From JAOUEA01 sp035249905 (GTDB lineage: Bacteria; Actinomycetota; UBA4738; HRBIN12), in the NCBI GenBank assembly GCA_035249905.1, contig DATFFT010000095.1, positions 1 to 64,000 of the forward strand: 64,000 bases of DNA. The letters are read 5' to 3'. The position numbers and the translations under genes were made by a program. The notes below the pieces were generated by a model. It had not been told where the DNA came from and did not search any database. It saw nothing but the letters and a program-made list of their open reading frames with translations. This document shows positions 53,072 to 60,229 of this stretch, one piece after another; the stretch's first letter is position 1; every line of letters starts with the position of its first letter.

Positions 53072-54213
53072 ATCTCGACGTGGTCCCGAGCCGATGCCTC
53101 CCACGAGAAGCCCCGCGCGACCTCCGGACCTCGGGAGCCGAGCCGGCGCCGGAGGTCGGGATCGCATGCGAGCTCTCGCATCGCCGCGGCGAGCGGCCTC
53201 GCGTCTCCCGGTGGCACCAGCAGGGCGGTCTCGTCGTGGGTCAGGTACTCGCGGAAGACCGGCAGGTCGGACGTCACGACCGGGAGGCCGGACGCCAGGG
53301 CCTCCAGCACCACCAGACCCCAGCCTTCCTTGACCGACGGGAAGGCGAACGCGTCCGACGCCCAGAACCATGCGGGCATCGCCGGGTCGCCCACGGTACC
53401 GACGATCACGACGTCGCTCCCGACCTCGAGCCCCAGCGCAGCGGCCCGCTCCAAGACGCCCGACCGGTACGCCTCGTAGTCCTGGAACGAGTGTCCCCCG
53501 ACGACCGCGAGCACCGGTGGAACGTCGAGCGTGGCCTTCAGCTCGGCCATGGCCTCGATCAGCTGCATGCTCCCCTTCCGCGGCTCGAGCCCACCGACCG
53601 TGAGGAACAGGAACCGGTCGTCCGCCCCGACCTCGCGACGCACCCGCTTCGGGTCGAACCCGTCGGGCCGCTCGAAGCGGGCGGCGTCGACCCCGTTGCG
53701 GACGACGGTCGCATCCACGCCGTGCTCGCGCCGCAGCAGCTCGCGCCAGAATCCGCTCACGACGAAGACCACATCGGGCTCCGAGACGGATCGTCGCTGG
53801 CAATCGATCAGGGCCTCGGTCGTGAAGTCGTCGAGGTGGTGGACCGTGCGCGCGACCAGCCACGGGTCTCCGGCGGTGCCGATCGCGGTCGCGGCCCGGG
53901 CCGAGATGCAATCCTCCGCGTGCGCGATGTCGAAGGCGCCGCCCTGCGAGGAGAGCACCTCCTGCAAGGCATCGACCGACGCGAACACCCGTTCCTCGAG
54001 GCTCGGGGCGGGTGTCGGAGCCGGGGCGACCGTGTGGGGGGCGGCCACGTCGCGATAGAAGCCGATCGCGGGGTCACCGAGGGCGAACAGGTGGACCGGC
54101 GCGCCGAGCCGATACAGCTCCTCGGCGAGATGGACCGCATGCACCACCCCGCCTCGCGGCCGTGTGGAGTACGTCAGGATCGCGACCCGCGGCGCTTCGT
54201 GCGGACGACTCAC
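53032..54213 (-). CDS. GT4-type glycosyltransferase, MSMEG_0565 family
   Basis: About 393 aa. The N-terminus VAILTYSTRPRGGVVHAVHLAEEL, the internal HAEDCISARAA and RTVHHLDDFTTEALIDCQ match what I remember of the MSMEG_0565 glycosyltransferase family, which accompanies nitrogen-starvation/Nit1C clusters. The C-terminal nucleotide-sugar motif is EGWGLVVLEALASGLPVV (E-x7-E of GT4). Acceptor and donor are unknown. The GTG at 54213 overlaps the fdrA stop. Its presence 4 kb from the MSMEG_0572-type gene supports the Nit1C assignment. Confidence 0.85.
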   Translation of the reverse strand: MSRPHEAPRVAILTYSTRPRGGVVHAVHLAEELYRLGAPVHLFALGDPAIGFYRDVAAPHTVAPAPTPAPSLEERVFASVDALQEVLSSQGGAFDIAHAEDCISARAATAIGTAGDPWLVARTVHHLDDFTTEALIDCQRRSVSEPDVVFVVSGFWRELLRREHGVDATVVRNGVDAARFERPDGFDPKRVRREVGADDRFLFLTVGGLEPRKGSMQLIEAMAELKATLDVPPVLAVVGGHSFQDYEAYRSGVLERAAALGLEVGSDVVIVGTVGDPAMPAWFWASDAFAFPSVKEGWGLVVLEALASGLPVVTSDLPVFREYLTHDETALLVPPGDARPLAAAMRELACDPDLRRRLGSRGPEVARGFSWEASARDHVEIYRRLWAGDGRAS

Positions 54214-55757
54214 GGGGTCTCCTCGGCGAGGTCGGGACGGCGTGCCGATATGGCTGCCGCCATCAGCGCGGCCCGCGCGGCGGTCGGCGCGACCAGGCAA
54301 CCGGCGTCCGCCAGCTGCGCGCGCTGGCGACGGACGTCCTGAAGGTCGGAGTCGGTGCCGAGGACGTAGGCCACGACCGCAGCGCCGTCCCGGCGTCGGG
54401 CGACCTCCTCACACGGGAGCGAGAGCACCGCCGCCGGGTCCGGGTGCGCCCCGTATCCGAGCACGACGTCGAGCAGCACGACGGCCGTGTCCGGGTCGGC
54501 TCCGGCCCTCCGGATCTCCTCGATCCTGGCCTCGGGGTCGATCATCGGATGCGGCCGGCCGCGCGTGTACTCCTCCTCGCCCATGTCGAGGCAGATGTGT
54601 GCGCCGTCGGGCGCCGGCAGCCCCCATCCTTCGCGCAACGGGGTGTTGGAGTACACGGGGCCCAGTCGACTCGAGAGCACGACCAGCGCCTCGTAGCAGA
54701 GCGTTCCCCCGGTGAAGAGCCCTCGCACGGCGGTCCGTCGAGGCGGCACGCGGTCGATGGTGGGTGCCACGGCCTCGGAGAGGCCCTCACCGGGATCCGG
54801 CCGCGGCGATCCCGCCAACTCGACGGCGTCGGCAGCGGCCTCATCGAGGGTTCGAGCCACTCGGAGCCCGGGCCGGGCGAGGCCCTCGTCCTCCATGCCG
54901 ATCATCGCCGCAACCACGGGCTTGGTTCCGAGCCGGCCGAAGAGGGCCTCGGCAACCTCGGGTGCCGGCGGCTTCGAGACCAACACGACGACCTCGGCAC
55001 GGGTGTCTGCCGTGACGGACCTGAGCGCGAGATCTGCCATCACCCCGCCCACCGGGGCGGAGAGATCGCGGCCGCCGACCCCGATCACGTCGGTGATGCC
55101 CCCGCCCCACCGGTCGACGAGGCTCATGACCTCCTGCGCACCCGTGCCCGCCGCGGCGACGACGCCCACCGTGCCGCGGCGGACCGCGTTCGCGAAGCCC
55201 AGGCCGACCCCACCGATCGCCGCGGTGCCGGCGCCCGGGCCCATCACCAACAGGCCCAGCTCGGCGGCTCGCCGCTTCAGTGCGATCTCGTCCTCCAGCG
55301 GCACGTTGTCGCTGAACAGCAGCACGTGCATCCCGGCCGTGATCGCCTTCTGGGTCTCGAGCGCGGCGAACTCTCCGGGAACCGACACGATCGCGACGTT
55401 CGCACCCGGGAGCGCCTCGGTCGCCTCCTCCAGCGAAAGGGGTCGCGTCGCGGCCCCCGCGGCATCGGCCGCCTGGCTCGATGCGGCGTCGACGGCCGAC
55501 TCGCCCTGGTCGAGCGCAGCCGTCGCCTCATCGTCGTCGTCGGCGATGACCGCGAAGACCAGATCGTTGGCCGTCGCCTTCCTCAGCGTTTCGTCGCCGA
55601 AGCCACGGCCGGACAGGATCTCGACGTTGGCCGGCGTGCCCATCACGGCTGCCGCCCACTCGACGCCGTCCCGCTGCCCCATCGTCCTGGTCGCGGACAT
55701 CAGCCGCACGGAGTCGATGTAGGAATCCGCGCGCACCCGCGCGAGCCGGGCGGTCAC
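54210..55757 (-). CDS. FdrA-family protein (AllF-like, succinyl-CoA-synthetase-related)
   Basis: About 515 aa. Acyl-CoA-synthetase-like fold: an N-terminal domain with VAIVSVPGEFAALETQKAI, a CoA-ligase-type region with VMGPGAGTAAIGGVGLGFAN and VGVVAAAGTGAQEVMSLVD, and IGVGGRDLSAPVGG. A C-terminal half follows with FTGGTLCYEALVVLSS and VVLLDVVLGYGAHPDPA. FdrA is the third component of the E. coli oxamate carbamoyltransferase. It is encoded opposite to its probable partners (50838-53071), unlike the usual single operon. It starts with GTG at 55757, 43 bp after the XRE regulator, likely in one transcript with it. Confidence 0.85.
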   Translation of the reverse strand: MTARLARVRADSYIDSVRLMSATRTMGQRDGVEWAAAVMGTPANVEILSGRGFGDETLRKATANDLVFAVIADDDDEATAALDQGESAVDAASSQAADAAGAATRPLSLEEATEALPGANVAIVSVPGEFAALETQKAITAGMHVLLFSDNVPLEDEIALKRRAAELGLLVMGPGAGTAAIGGVGLGFANAVRRGTVGVVAAAGTGAQEVMSLVDRWGGGITDVIGVGGRDLSAPVGGVMADLALRSVTADTRAEVVVLVSKPPAPEVAEALFGRLGTKPVVAAMIGMEDEGLARPGLRVARTLDEAAADAVELAGSPRPDPGEGLSEAVAPTIDRVPPRRTAVRGLFTGGTLCYEALVVLSSRLGPVYSNTPLREGWGLPAPDGAHICLDMGEEEYTRGRPHPMIDPEARIEEIRRAGADPDTAVVLLDVVLGYGAHPDPAAVLSLPCEEVARRRDGAAVVAYVLGTDSDLQDVRRQRAQLADAGCLVAPTAARAALMAAAISARRPDLAEETP

Positions 55758-55800
55758 CCGCGATCTCCGGCCGTCGCGAACCCTTTGCCGGATCGCGTCC

Positions 55801-56364
55801 TCATGACTGACGCAGCGCCATCCAGATGGCGCGGGCGGGCTGGTTGCCCGGGTTCCACCACCGATGGGGCCGATCCGTCCGGAAGTGGAGCGTGTCCCCT
55901 CGTCGGACCACGTACTCCTCCCCGTCGACGTCGAACGCCATCGTTCCGCTGAGCACGTAGACGAGCTCCTCGCCGAGGTGCTCCATCGGACGCGGCCCGC
56001 TGTCTGCGCCCGCCTCCACCGTCGCGGAGGCTCCCGCCATGAAGAATCGGCCGTAGGGTCCGCTGATACCGGCGAGCTCGAGGCCCTCCTTCGAGGTGAA
56101 CACCGGGCGGCGGGCGGACCCCCTGATCAACACGGCGCCACGGTCATCGTCCTCCTCTTCGGAGACGAGGAAGGCGATCGAGCGATTGAGGGCGCCCGAC
56201 AGCTTCATCAAGGTCGTGATCGTCGGAACCATCGTGTTGCGTTCGATCTTGTGGATCGCCGCGGCGGAGACGTCGGATCGCTCGGCGAGCTGCTGCAGCG
56301 ACATCTTCTTCTGCTGACGCAGCTGACGGATCTTCGGACCTATGGAGGCGACCGCATCGTGCAT
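55801..56364 (-). CDS. XRE-family regulator with C-terminal cupin
   Basis: About 187 aa. The N-terminal helix-turn-helix contains MSLQQLAERSDVSAAAIHKIERN; the C-terminal cupin barrel has HLGEELVYVLSGTMAFDVDG and RRGDTLHFRTDRPHRWWNPG, a small-molecule-binding site. The ATG at 56364 has GAGGG 4 nt upstream; an earlier in-frame ATG pair near 56445 overlaps the -10 box. A TTGCGC-18 nt-TATGAT promoter lies at 56470-56441, flanked by the GAACGGT/ACCGTTC arms. It heads the FdrA-glycosyltransferase transcript and is divergent from the flavoprotein operon, making it the likely local regulator. Confidence 0.9.
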   Translation of the reverse strand: MHDAVASIGPKIRQLRQQKKMSLQQLAERSDVSAAAIHKIERNTMVPTITTLMKLSGALNRSIAFLVSEEEDDDRGAVLIRGSARRPVFTSKEGLELAGISGPYGRFFMAGASATVEAGADSGPRPMEHLGEELVYVLSGTMAFDVDGEEYVVRRGDTLHFRTDRPHRWWNPGNQPARAIWMALRQS

Positions 56365-56428
56365 CGTGCCCTCGGCTCGACAAGCTCCCGCGGGGGCGGG
56401 TAGAGTCGAGTTCTCATCACTACAGGCG

Positions 56429-56470
56429 GAACGGTTGTCCATCATAGTGAATACCGTTCTCGCCGCGCAA
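56429..56470. promoter_or_regulatory. Divergent promoter with GAACGGT-N17-ACCGTTC operator
   Basis: The arms GAACGGT (56429-56435) and ACCGTTC (56453-56459) form a 7-bp inverted repeat with a 17-nt spacer. The leftward -10 box TATGAT (56446-56441) lies inside the spacer, with TTGCGC (56470-56465) as -35. A possible rightward -10, TACCGT (56452-56457), is part of the right arm. A regulator binding here would cover both promoters. Similar AACGG/CCGTT half-sites recur before the amidohydrolase (59327-59340). Confidence 0.55.
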
Positions 56471-56480
56471 CCGGGGAGGG

Positions 56481-57821
56481 ATGCGGGTGCCGCGGAGGAT
56501 CGTCGTCGTCGGTGGTGGTGCGGCGGGCATCGGCGCAGCGGGGGCGGCCAAGCAGACGGATCCGCCGGCCGAGGTCACGGTCTTCACGGAGTTCGAAGAC
56601 GTGGGGTACAGCCCATGCGGCATCCCCTACGTCCACGGTCGTGAGATCCCGACGTTCGAGCAACTCTTCCTCGCGACCAAGGAGACCTACGAGGAAGCCG
56701 GCATCGACATCCGCTACGAGACGCGGGTGACGCGTCTCGACCCCGCGAGGCGCACGATCGATGTCGAGGGAACGGGCGCCGTCGCCTACGACGCGTTGGT
56801 GGTGGCGACGGGATTCGAGTACGCCGATCCGGGGGTGCCGGGCAGCGACCTCGACGGTCTGCACTACGTGAAGAACATCAGGCGGGCGATCGAGTGGGAT
56901 CCGGTGCTCGAGGACGCGAAGGTCGCGGTCGTCGTCGAGGCGACCCCTCTGGGGCTCGAGATGGTCACCGCCCTCGCACACCGCGGCCTCGAGACCCACC
57001 TCGTCGACCCTCGGCCGTGGGCGCTCGCAGAGGTCGCCGACCCCGACATCATGCAGCCGGTGCAGGACTCGTGGGCCGACATGGGCGTGAAGATGCACTT
57101 CAATACCCCGGTCGAGGCGTTCGTGGGAGACGGAACGGTCCGCGCGGTGCGGACCCCCCACGAGGAACTGCCCGCCGACATCGTGGTGATCTGCACGAAC
57201 AAGCAACCGAACAACCGTCTCGCACGGGAGGCCGGCATCAAGATCGGCAGCACCGGCGGCATCATCGTCGACCAGCGCATGACCACCAGGACCGACGGCG
57301 TCTTCGCGGCCGGCGACTGCGCGGAGATCCCCCACGGTGTCACGAAGGTCCCGATCCAGGGCCTTTCCGGCAGCCACGCCTATGCCCAGGGGAAGGTGGC
57401 GGGCACGTCGGCTGCCGGCGGAGACCGCGTCTACAACCCGGTCGACGTGCCGTGGGGCATGGTCGCGGGGAAGTGGATGATCGGCGGCGTCTCGTTCGGC
57501 GAGACCACCGCGAACGCGTTGCAGTTCCCCTACGTCATGGGCGTCGCCGAAGGCATCTCCCGGGCGCGCTACTACCCCGACATGAAGAAGATCAGGGTGA
57601 AGCTGCTCGCCGACCCGGACACCCACCGACTGCTGGGCGCGCAGATGGTCGGCGGCGAAGGCATCAAGGAGCGGGCCGACTTCCTGGCGATGGCCGTCCG
57701 CAAGGGCGTCACGATCGACGACCTCGCCACGATGGAGAACGTCTACTCCCCGCCGATCGGGGCGTTGAACGAACCCATCTCACTGGCGGCACAGAACGCC
57801 GTGGCCGGCCTGAAGGGGTGA
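56481..57821 (+). CDS. CoA-disulfide-reductase-like FAD/NAD(P)-dependent oxidoreductase
   Basis: About 446 aa. The FAD motif VVVGGGAAGIGAAG is at residues 8-21, and a single redox Cys occurs in YSPCGIPYVHG at residue 46, the position used by CoA-disulfide and persulfide reductases and NADH oxidases. The second FAD block is TDGVFAAGDCAEI, and the dimerisation domain ends QNAVAGLKG. It lacks the CxxxxC pair of the 2-ketopropyl-CoM enzyme. It could reduce CoM, CoA or persulfide disulfides. The start has GGGGAGGG directly before ATG. It leads the plus-strand Nit1C-like operon. Confidence 0.88.
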   Translation: MRVPRRIVVVGGGAAGIGAAGAAKQTDPPAEVTVFTEFEDVGYSPCGIPYVHGREIPTFEQLFLATKETYEEAGIDIRYETRVTRLDPARRTIDVEGTGAVAYDALVVATGFEYADPGVPGSDLDGLHYVKNIRRAIEWDPVLEDAKVAVVVEATPLGLEMVTALAHRGLETHLVDPRPWALAEVADPDIMQPVQDSWADMGVKMHFNTPVEAFVGDGTVRAVRTPHEELPADIVVICTNKQPNNRLAREAGIKIGSTGGIIVDQRMTTRTDGVFAAGDCAEIPHGVTKVPIQGLSGSHAYAQGKVAGTSAAGGDRVYNPVDVPWGMVAGKWMIGGVSFGETTANALQFPYVMGVAEGISRARYYPDMKKIRVKLLADPDTHRLLGAQMVGGEGIKERADFLAMAVRKGVTIDDLATMENVYSPPIGALNEPISLAAQNAVAGLKG

Positions 57822-58054
57822 CGGTGCCGTTCTTCGAGTGGCTGCGGTCGAACTCGGAGGAGTATCTCCTCGAGGCGTCCCAGCGCGACATGGCCGCGCG
57901 CTACGGCATCGCCGCCCCCGCCCGGGAGGGATCGTTCTTCTGGCGACGCATCTTCACGCCGACCTATCGGCTGCTCCCCTGGAAGCTGCGGCGGTGGATC
58001 ATGAGCGCCATGCCGGGAAGCCACCGGGGCTGGAAGCGGCGGGCACCACCGTAG
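57818..58054 (+). CDS. Small basic protein of unknown function
   Basis: About 78 aa, beginning at a GTG that overlaps the flavoprotein stop (GTGA). It has no recognised domain: an acidic, aromatic N-terminus (FFEWLRSNSEEYLLEASQRD), an aromatic middle (SFFWRRIFTPTYRLLPWKLR) and a basic tail (GSHRGWKRRAPP). The middle could form a membrane-associating amphipathic helix. Tight coupling and operon position are the main evidence that it is real. It is probably a partner of the flavoprotein. Confidence 0.65.
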   Translation: MTVPFFEWLRSNSEEYLLEASQRDMAARYGIAAPAREGSFFWRRIFTPTYRLLPWKLRRWIMSAMPGSHRGWKRRAPP

Positions 58055-58105
58055 GACCCGCGGGACGAGCCCGTTGGGAGAACTCGATCGAGGGAGGAGT
58101 CCTTC

Positions 58106-58591
58106 ATGGCAGACATCGTTGGTGAGCGGGTACAGGCCGGACAGGCGATCGTCGATCACGACCAGAAAGTGTTCCCGGACTACGAGGCAGAGCCCGGACA
58201 GAAGGCATACGTCTTCATGCACACGGTGCCGTTCGAGGGTTCGGTCGGCATCGTGAACATGCTCACGGCCACTCGCCTGGCCCGCAAGGGCTTCGACCTC
58301 AGCATGGTGTTGTTCGGCCCGGCCTCACTGATGGTCTCGGCGACTCGCGGATTCCCGAACGTCGGAGACGAGGCGTTCCCGGGACACCTGAACTACAACA
58401 ACCAGCTCAAGACCATCATGGAGGAGGGCGGCAAGATCTACGCGTGCCGGTTCTCCGCGGCCGCTCTGTACGGCATGCGTGAGATCGACATGATGGAGGG
58501 GGTTCAGCCGATCCATCCGCGTGACATCGCCGACGCCGCCATCCAGGCATGGAAGGAAGGCGCCTTCGTGATGAACACCTGGACCCTCTAG
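58106..58591 (+). CDS. MSMEG_0572/Sll0783-family protein (Nit1C NitB-type)
   Basis: About 161 aa with a DsrE-like fold. The segments HTVPFEGSVGIVNMLTATRLA, GDEAFPGHLNYNNQLKTIM, GGKIYACRFSAAALYG and KEGAFVMNTWTL match this family as I remember it. The family marks the Nit1C cluster, which has been linked to cyanide assimilation and nitrogen starvation; its biochemical role is unknown. GGGAGGAG precedes the ATG. In typical Nit1C loci a nitrilase gene follows directly; here it does not. Confidence 0.9.
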   Translation: MADIVGERVQAGQAIVDHDQKVFPDYEAEPGQKAYVFMHTVPFEGSVGIVNMLTATRLARKGFDLSMVLFGPASLMVSATRGFPNVGDEAFPGHLNYNNQLKTIMEEGGKIYACRFSAAALYGMREIDMMEGVQPIHPRDIADAAIQAWKEGAFVMNTWTL

Positions 58592-58647
58592 CGAGAGCGA
58601 ACATCCAGACGGACCGGCCGAACGACCGAGGGCCCGGGTTCCCAACG

Positions 58648-59280
58648 GTGGGGGGACCCGGGCATCTCGGCGAGGCCGCCCGACGGTGGCAGGAGGCCGA
58701 GGATCGGCTGCACCCGATCGCGGTGGCGTCCCCGGAGATCTACGAACGCTACCTCGAGCTCGTGCGAGCCATCGCCGAGGAGCTGGCGCCGATCGCCACC
58801 CGAGCCCAGCTGCTCGAGGCCGAGCCCGGTGCCGCCGCGGCGGCGGCTCGCGCGATCGATCGAAGGGTCGTGCGGGCCGAGGGTCTGGACGTCGAGCTGG
58901 CGACGCGTGCCGCGTTCGCGATACGGGCACGTGCACTGGCGACCGAGGAGGCCGTCGCCGACCGGCGCCGCCGCGTTCGGGTCGCCCGGGAGCGCGGCGA
59001 CGATTGGGTCGTGATCGAGGAGGCGGGCGACGGCATCCTGTCGCCGTTCCGCCGTCTCGAGATGCACCTGCCCGACGGGGTTGGTGTGGCCACCTCGATC
59101 GAGATCGATCTCGAGGGAGGCTCCGCCACCTACCGGGTGCAGGAGGTCGCCCTGGACCCGCGCACCGGCAGCGCCCTCGATCCCCCGGCGACCGCCGGGC
59201 ACTCGACGTTCGGCGACCGGACGTCGTGGGAGGCGGCCGTGACGGAGCTGAAGCGGCGGCTCGTCCGGCGGCCGGATTGA
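58648..59280 (+). CDS. Unrecognised protein within the Nit1C-like operon
   Basis: About 210 aa from the GTG at 58648; an ATG at 58549 inside the preceding gene is the alternative and would add 33 residues. The N-terminal two thirds are Ala/Glu/Arg-rich and probably helical (ERYLELVRAIAEELAPIATRAQ); the C-terminal third looks like a beta domain (DGVGVATSIEIDLEGGSATYRVQ). No motif or family is recognised. A perfect TTGACA (59277-59282) at its stop codon may belong to a promoter for the amidohydrolase. Confidence 0.65.
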   Translation: MGGPGHLGEAARRWQEAEDRLHPIAVASPEIYERYLELVRAIAEELAPIATRAQLLEAEPGAAAAAARAIDRRVVRAEGLDVELATRAAFAIRARALATEEAVADRRRRVRVARERGDDWVVIEEAGDGILSPFRRLEMHLPDGVGVATSIEIDLEGGSATYRVQEVALDPRTGSALDPPATAGHSTFGDRTSWEAAVTELKRRLVRRPD

Positions 59281-59311
59281 CAACACGGGTGCGGGGTCGG
59301 AGGATTTTTCG

Positions 59312-59345
59312 TACGGTGATGGAGGACCGTTTCCTAACGGAAACG
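59312..59345 (+). promoter_or_regulatory. Promoter/operator region of the amidohydrolase-radical SAM unit
   Basis: A possible -10 TACGGT (59312-59317) overlaps the repeat ACGGT-N8-ACCGT (59313-59330). This is followed by a perfect inverted repeat CGTTTCC-TAAC-GGAAACG at 59328-59345 (7-bp arms, 4-nt centre) with CCGTT-N4-AACGG nested in it. The start codon at 59369 has its own GGGAGGTG ribosome site. The gap between the two genes is 88 bp, so this part of the operon has separate control. Confidence 0.5.
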
Positions 59346-59368
59346 CCCCCGACCTGGGAGGTGCGCGG

Positions 59369-60229
59369 ATGTCCGAGGAACGAGTGACCCGCCAGGTGAT
59401 CGACGGTCACAGCCACATCGGCGAGATGGCCGCCTGGCAGTTCTACGACCTCAAGGAGCCGGTGAAGCCCACGGTCTACGAGTTCGCGACGAGCGCCGAC
59501 TACCTCGGCCATATGGACGGGCTGGGCGTCGAACGCGCGCTCGTTCTTCCCAACTACGGCATCCCGGTCCAGGAACAGCCCTTCTCGTTGAACCCGCTCG
59601 TGCTCGACGCCCTGTCGTCCTCGGACCGTCTCCGCGGCGGCCTCTGGGTCTCGTTCCTGCCCCAGAACAAGGAGATGACCCTCGAGGCGCTCACGCACGC
59701 CGGCGAGGCCGGCGTCGTGGCGCTGAAGACCACGTTCCTGCTCGGGGGCAACCCCAACCCCGAGGAGTGGGACGACGAGACCGCCGAGGTCGCCGAGGCG
59801 TGCTTCGCCGCTGCCGAGGAACACGATCTCGTCTTCCACTTCCACACGAGCCCGGGCGGCGCCTCCGACATCTCCAACTTCATCCCGCTGGTCGAGAAGT
59901 ACGGGAAGCGGGTCAAGATCTACCTCGTGCACTTCGGGGGCGGGGTGTCGGGCCACATCCGGCTCGTCCCCCGCTTCCTCGACTGGGTCGAAGAGGGCTA
60001 CAAGGTCTACACCGACACCACGTGGGCGATCGGCTTCGGCGTGCGCTGGCTGCTCACCGAGATGGAACGGCGGGGCGTGGGCCACGACCGATTGCTCTTC
60101 GCCTCCGACGAGCCGTGGAGCGACTTCTGGGGCGAGTACTGGAAGATCGCCGGCGCCCCGGTCAGCGAGGAGCTGAAGGGCCGGGTCTTCGCCACCAACT
60201 TCGAGGAGCTGTATGGCCACAAGGGTTGA
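59369..60229 (+). CDS. Amidohydrolase (amidohydrolase 2) in the position of a nitrilase
   Basis: About 286 aa TIM-barrel metal hydrolase. The metal motif is VIDGHSHIGEM (residue about 12), with LKTTFLLGG, a His pair in LVFHFHTSPGG, IYLVHFGGG and the late Asp in FASDEPWSDFWGEYW. There is no Glu-Lys-Cys nitrilase triad. Hydrolysis of an amide, ureido or imine bond, or decarboxylation, is plausible. The start follows GGGAGGTG by 7 nt, and the stop overlaps the radical-SAM gene by 17 bp. It resembles the 17202-18278 protein only in fold. Confidence 0.85.
   Translation: MSEERVTRQVIDGHSHIGEMAAWQFYDLKEPVKPTVYEFATSADYLGHMDGLGVERALVLPNYGIPVQEQPFSLNPLVLDALSSSDRLRGGLWVSFLPQNKEMTLEALTHAGEAGVVALKTTFLLGGNPNPEEWDDETAEVAEACFAAAEEHDLVFHFHTSPGGASDISNFIPLVEKYGKRVKIYLVHFGGGVSGHIRLVPRFLDWVEEGYKVYTDTTWAIGFGVRWLLTEMERRGVGHDRLLFASDEPWSDFWGEYWKIAGAPVSEELKGRVFATNFEELYGHKG

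Noticed and set aside
59277..59282. TTGACA as -35 of a promoter for the amidohydrolase
   Set aside because: The nearest TANNNT box is 29 nt downstream, too far; an 18-nt spacing gives only AGGATT. Kept as a possibility, not annotated.
59369..60229. Nitrilase of the Nit1C cluster
   Set aside because: No Glu-Lys-Cys catalytic triad; HxH, late His and Asp motifs are those of metal-dependent amidohydrolases.
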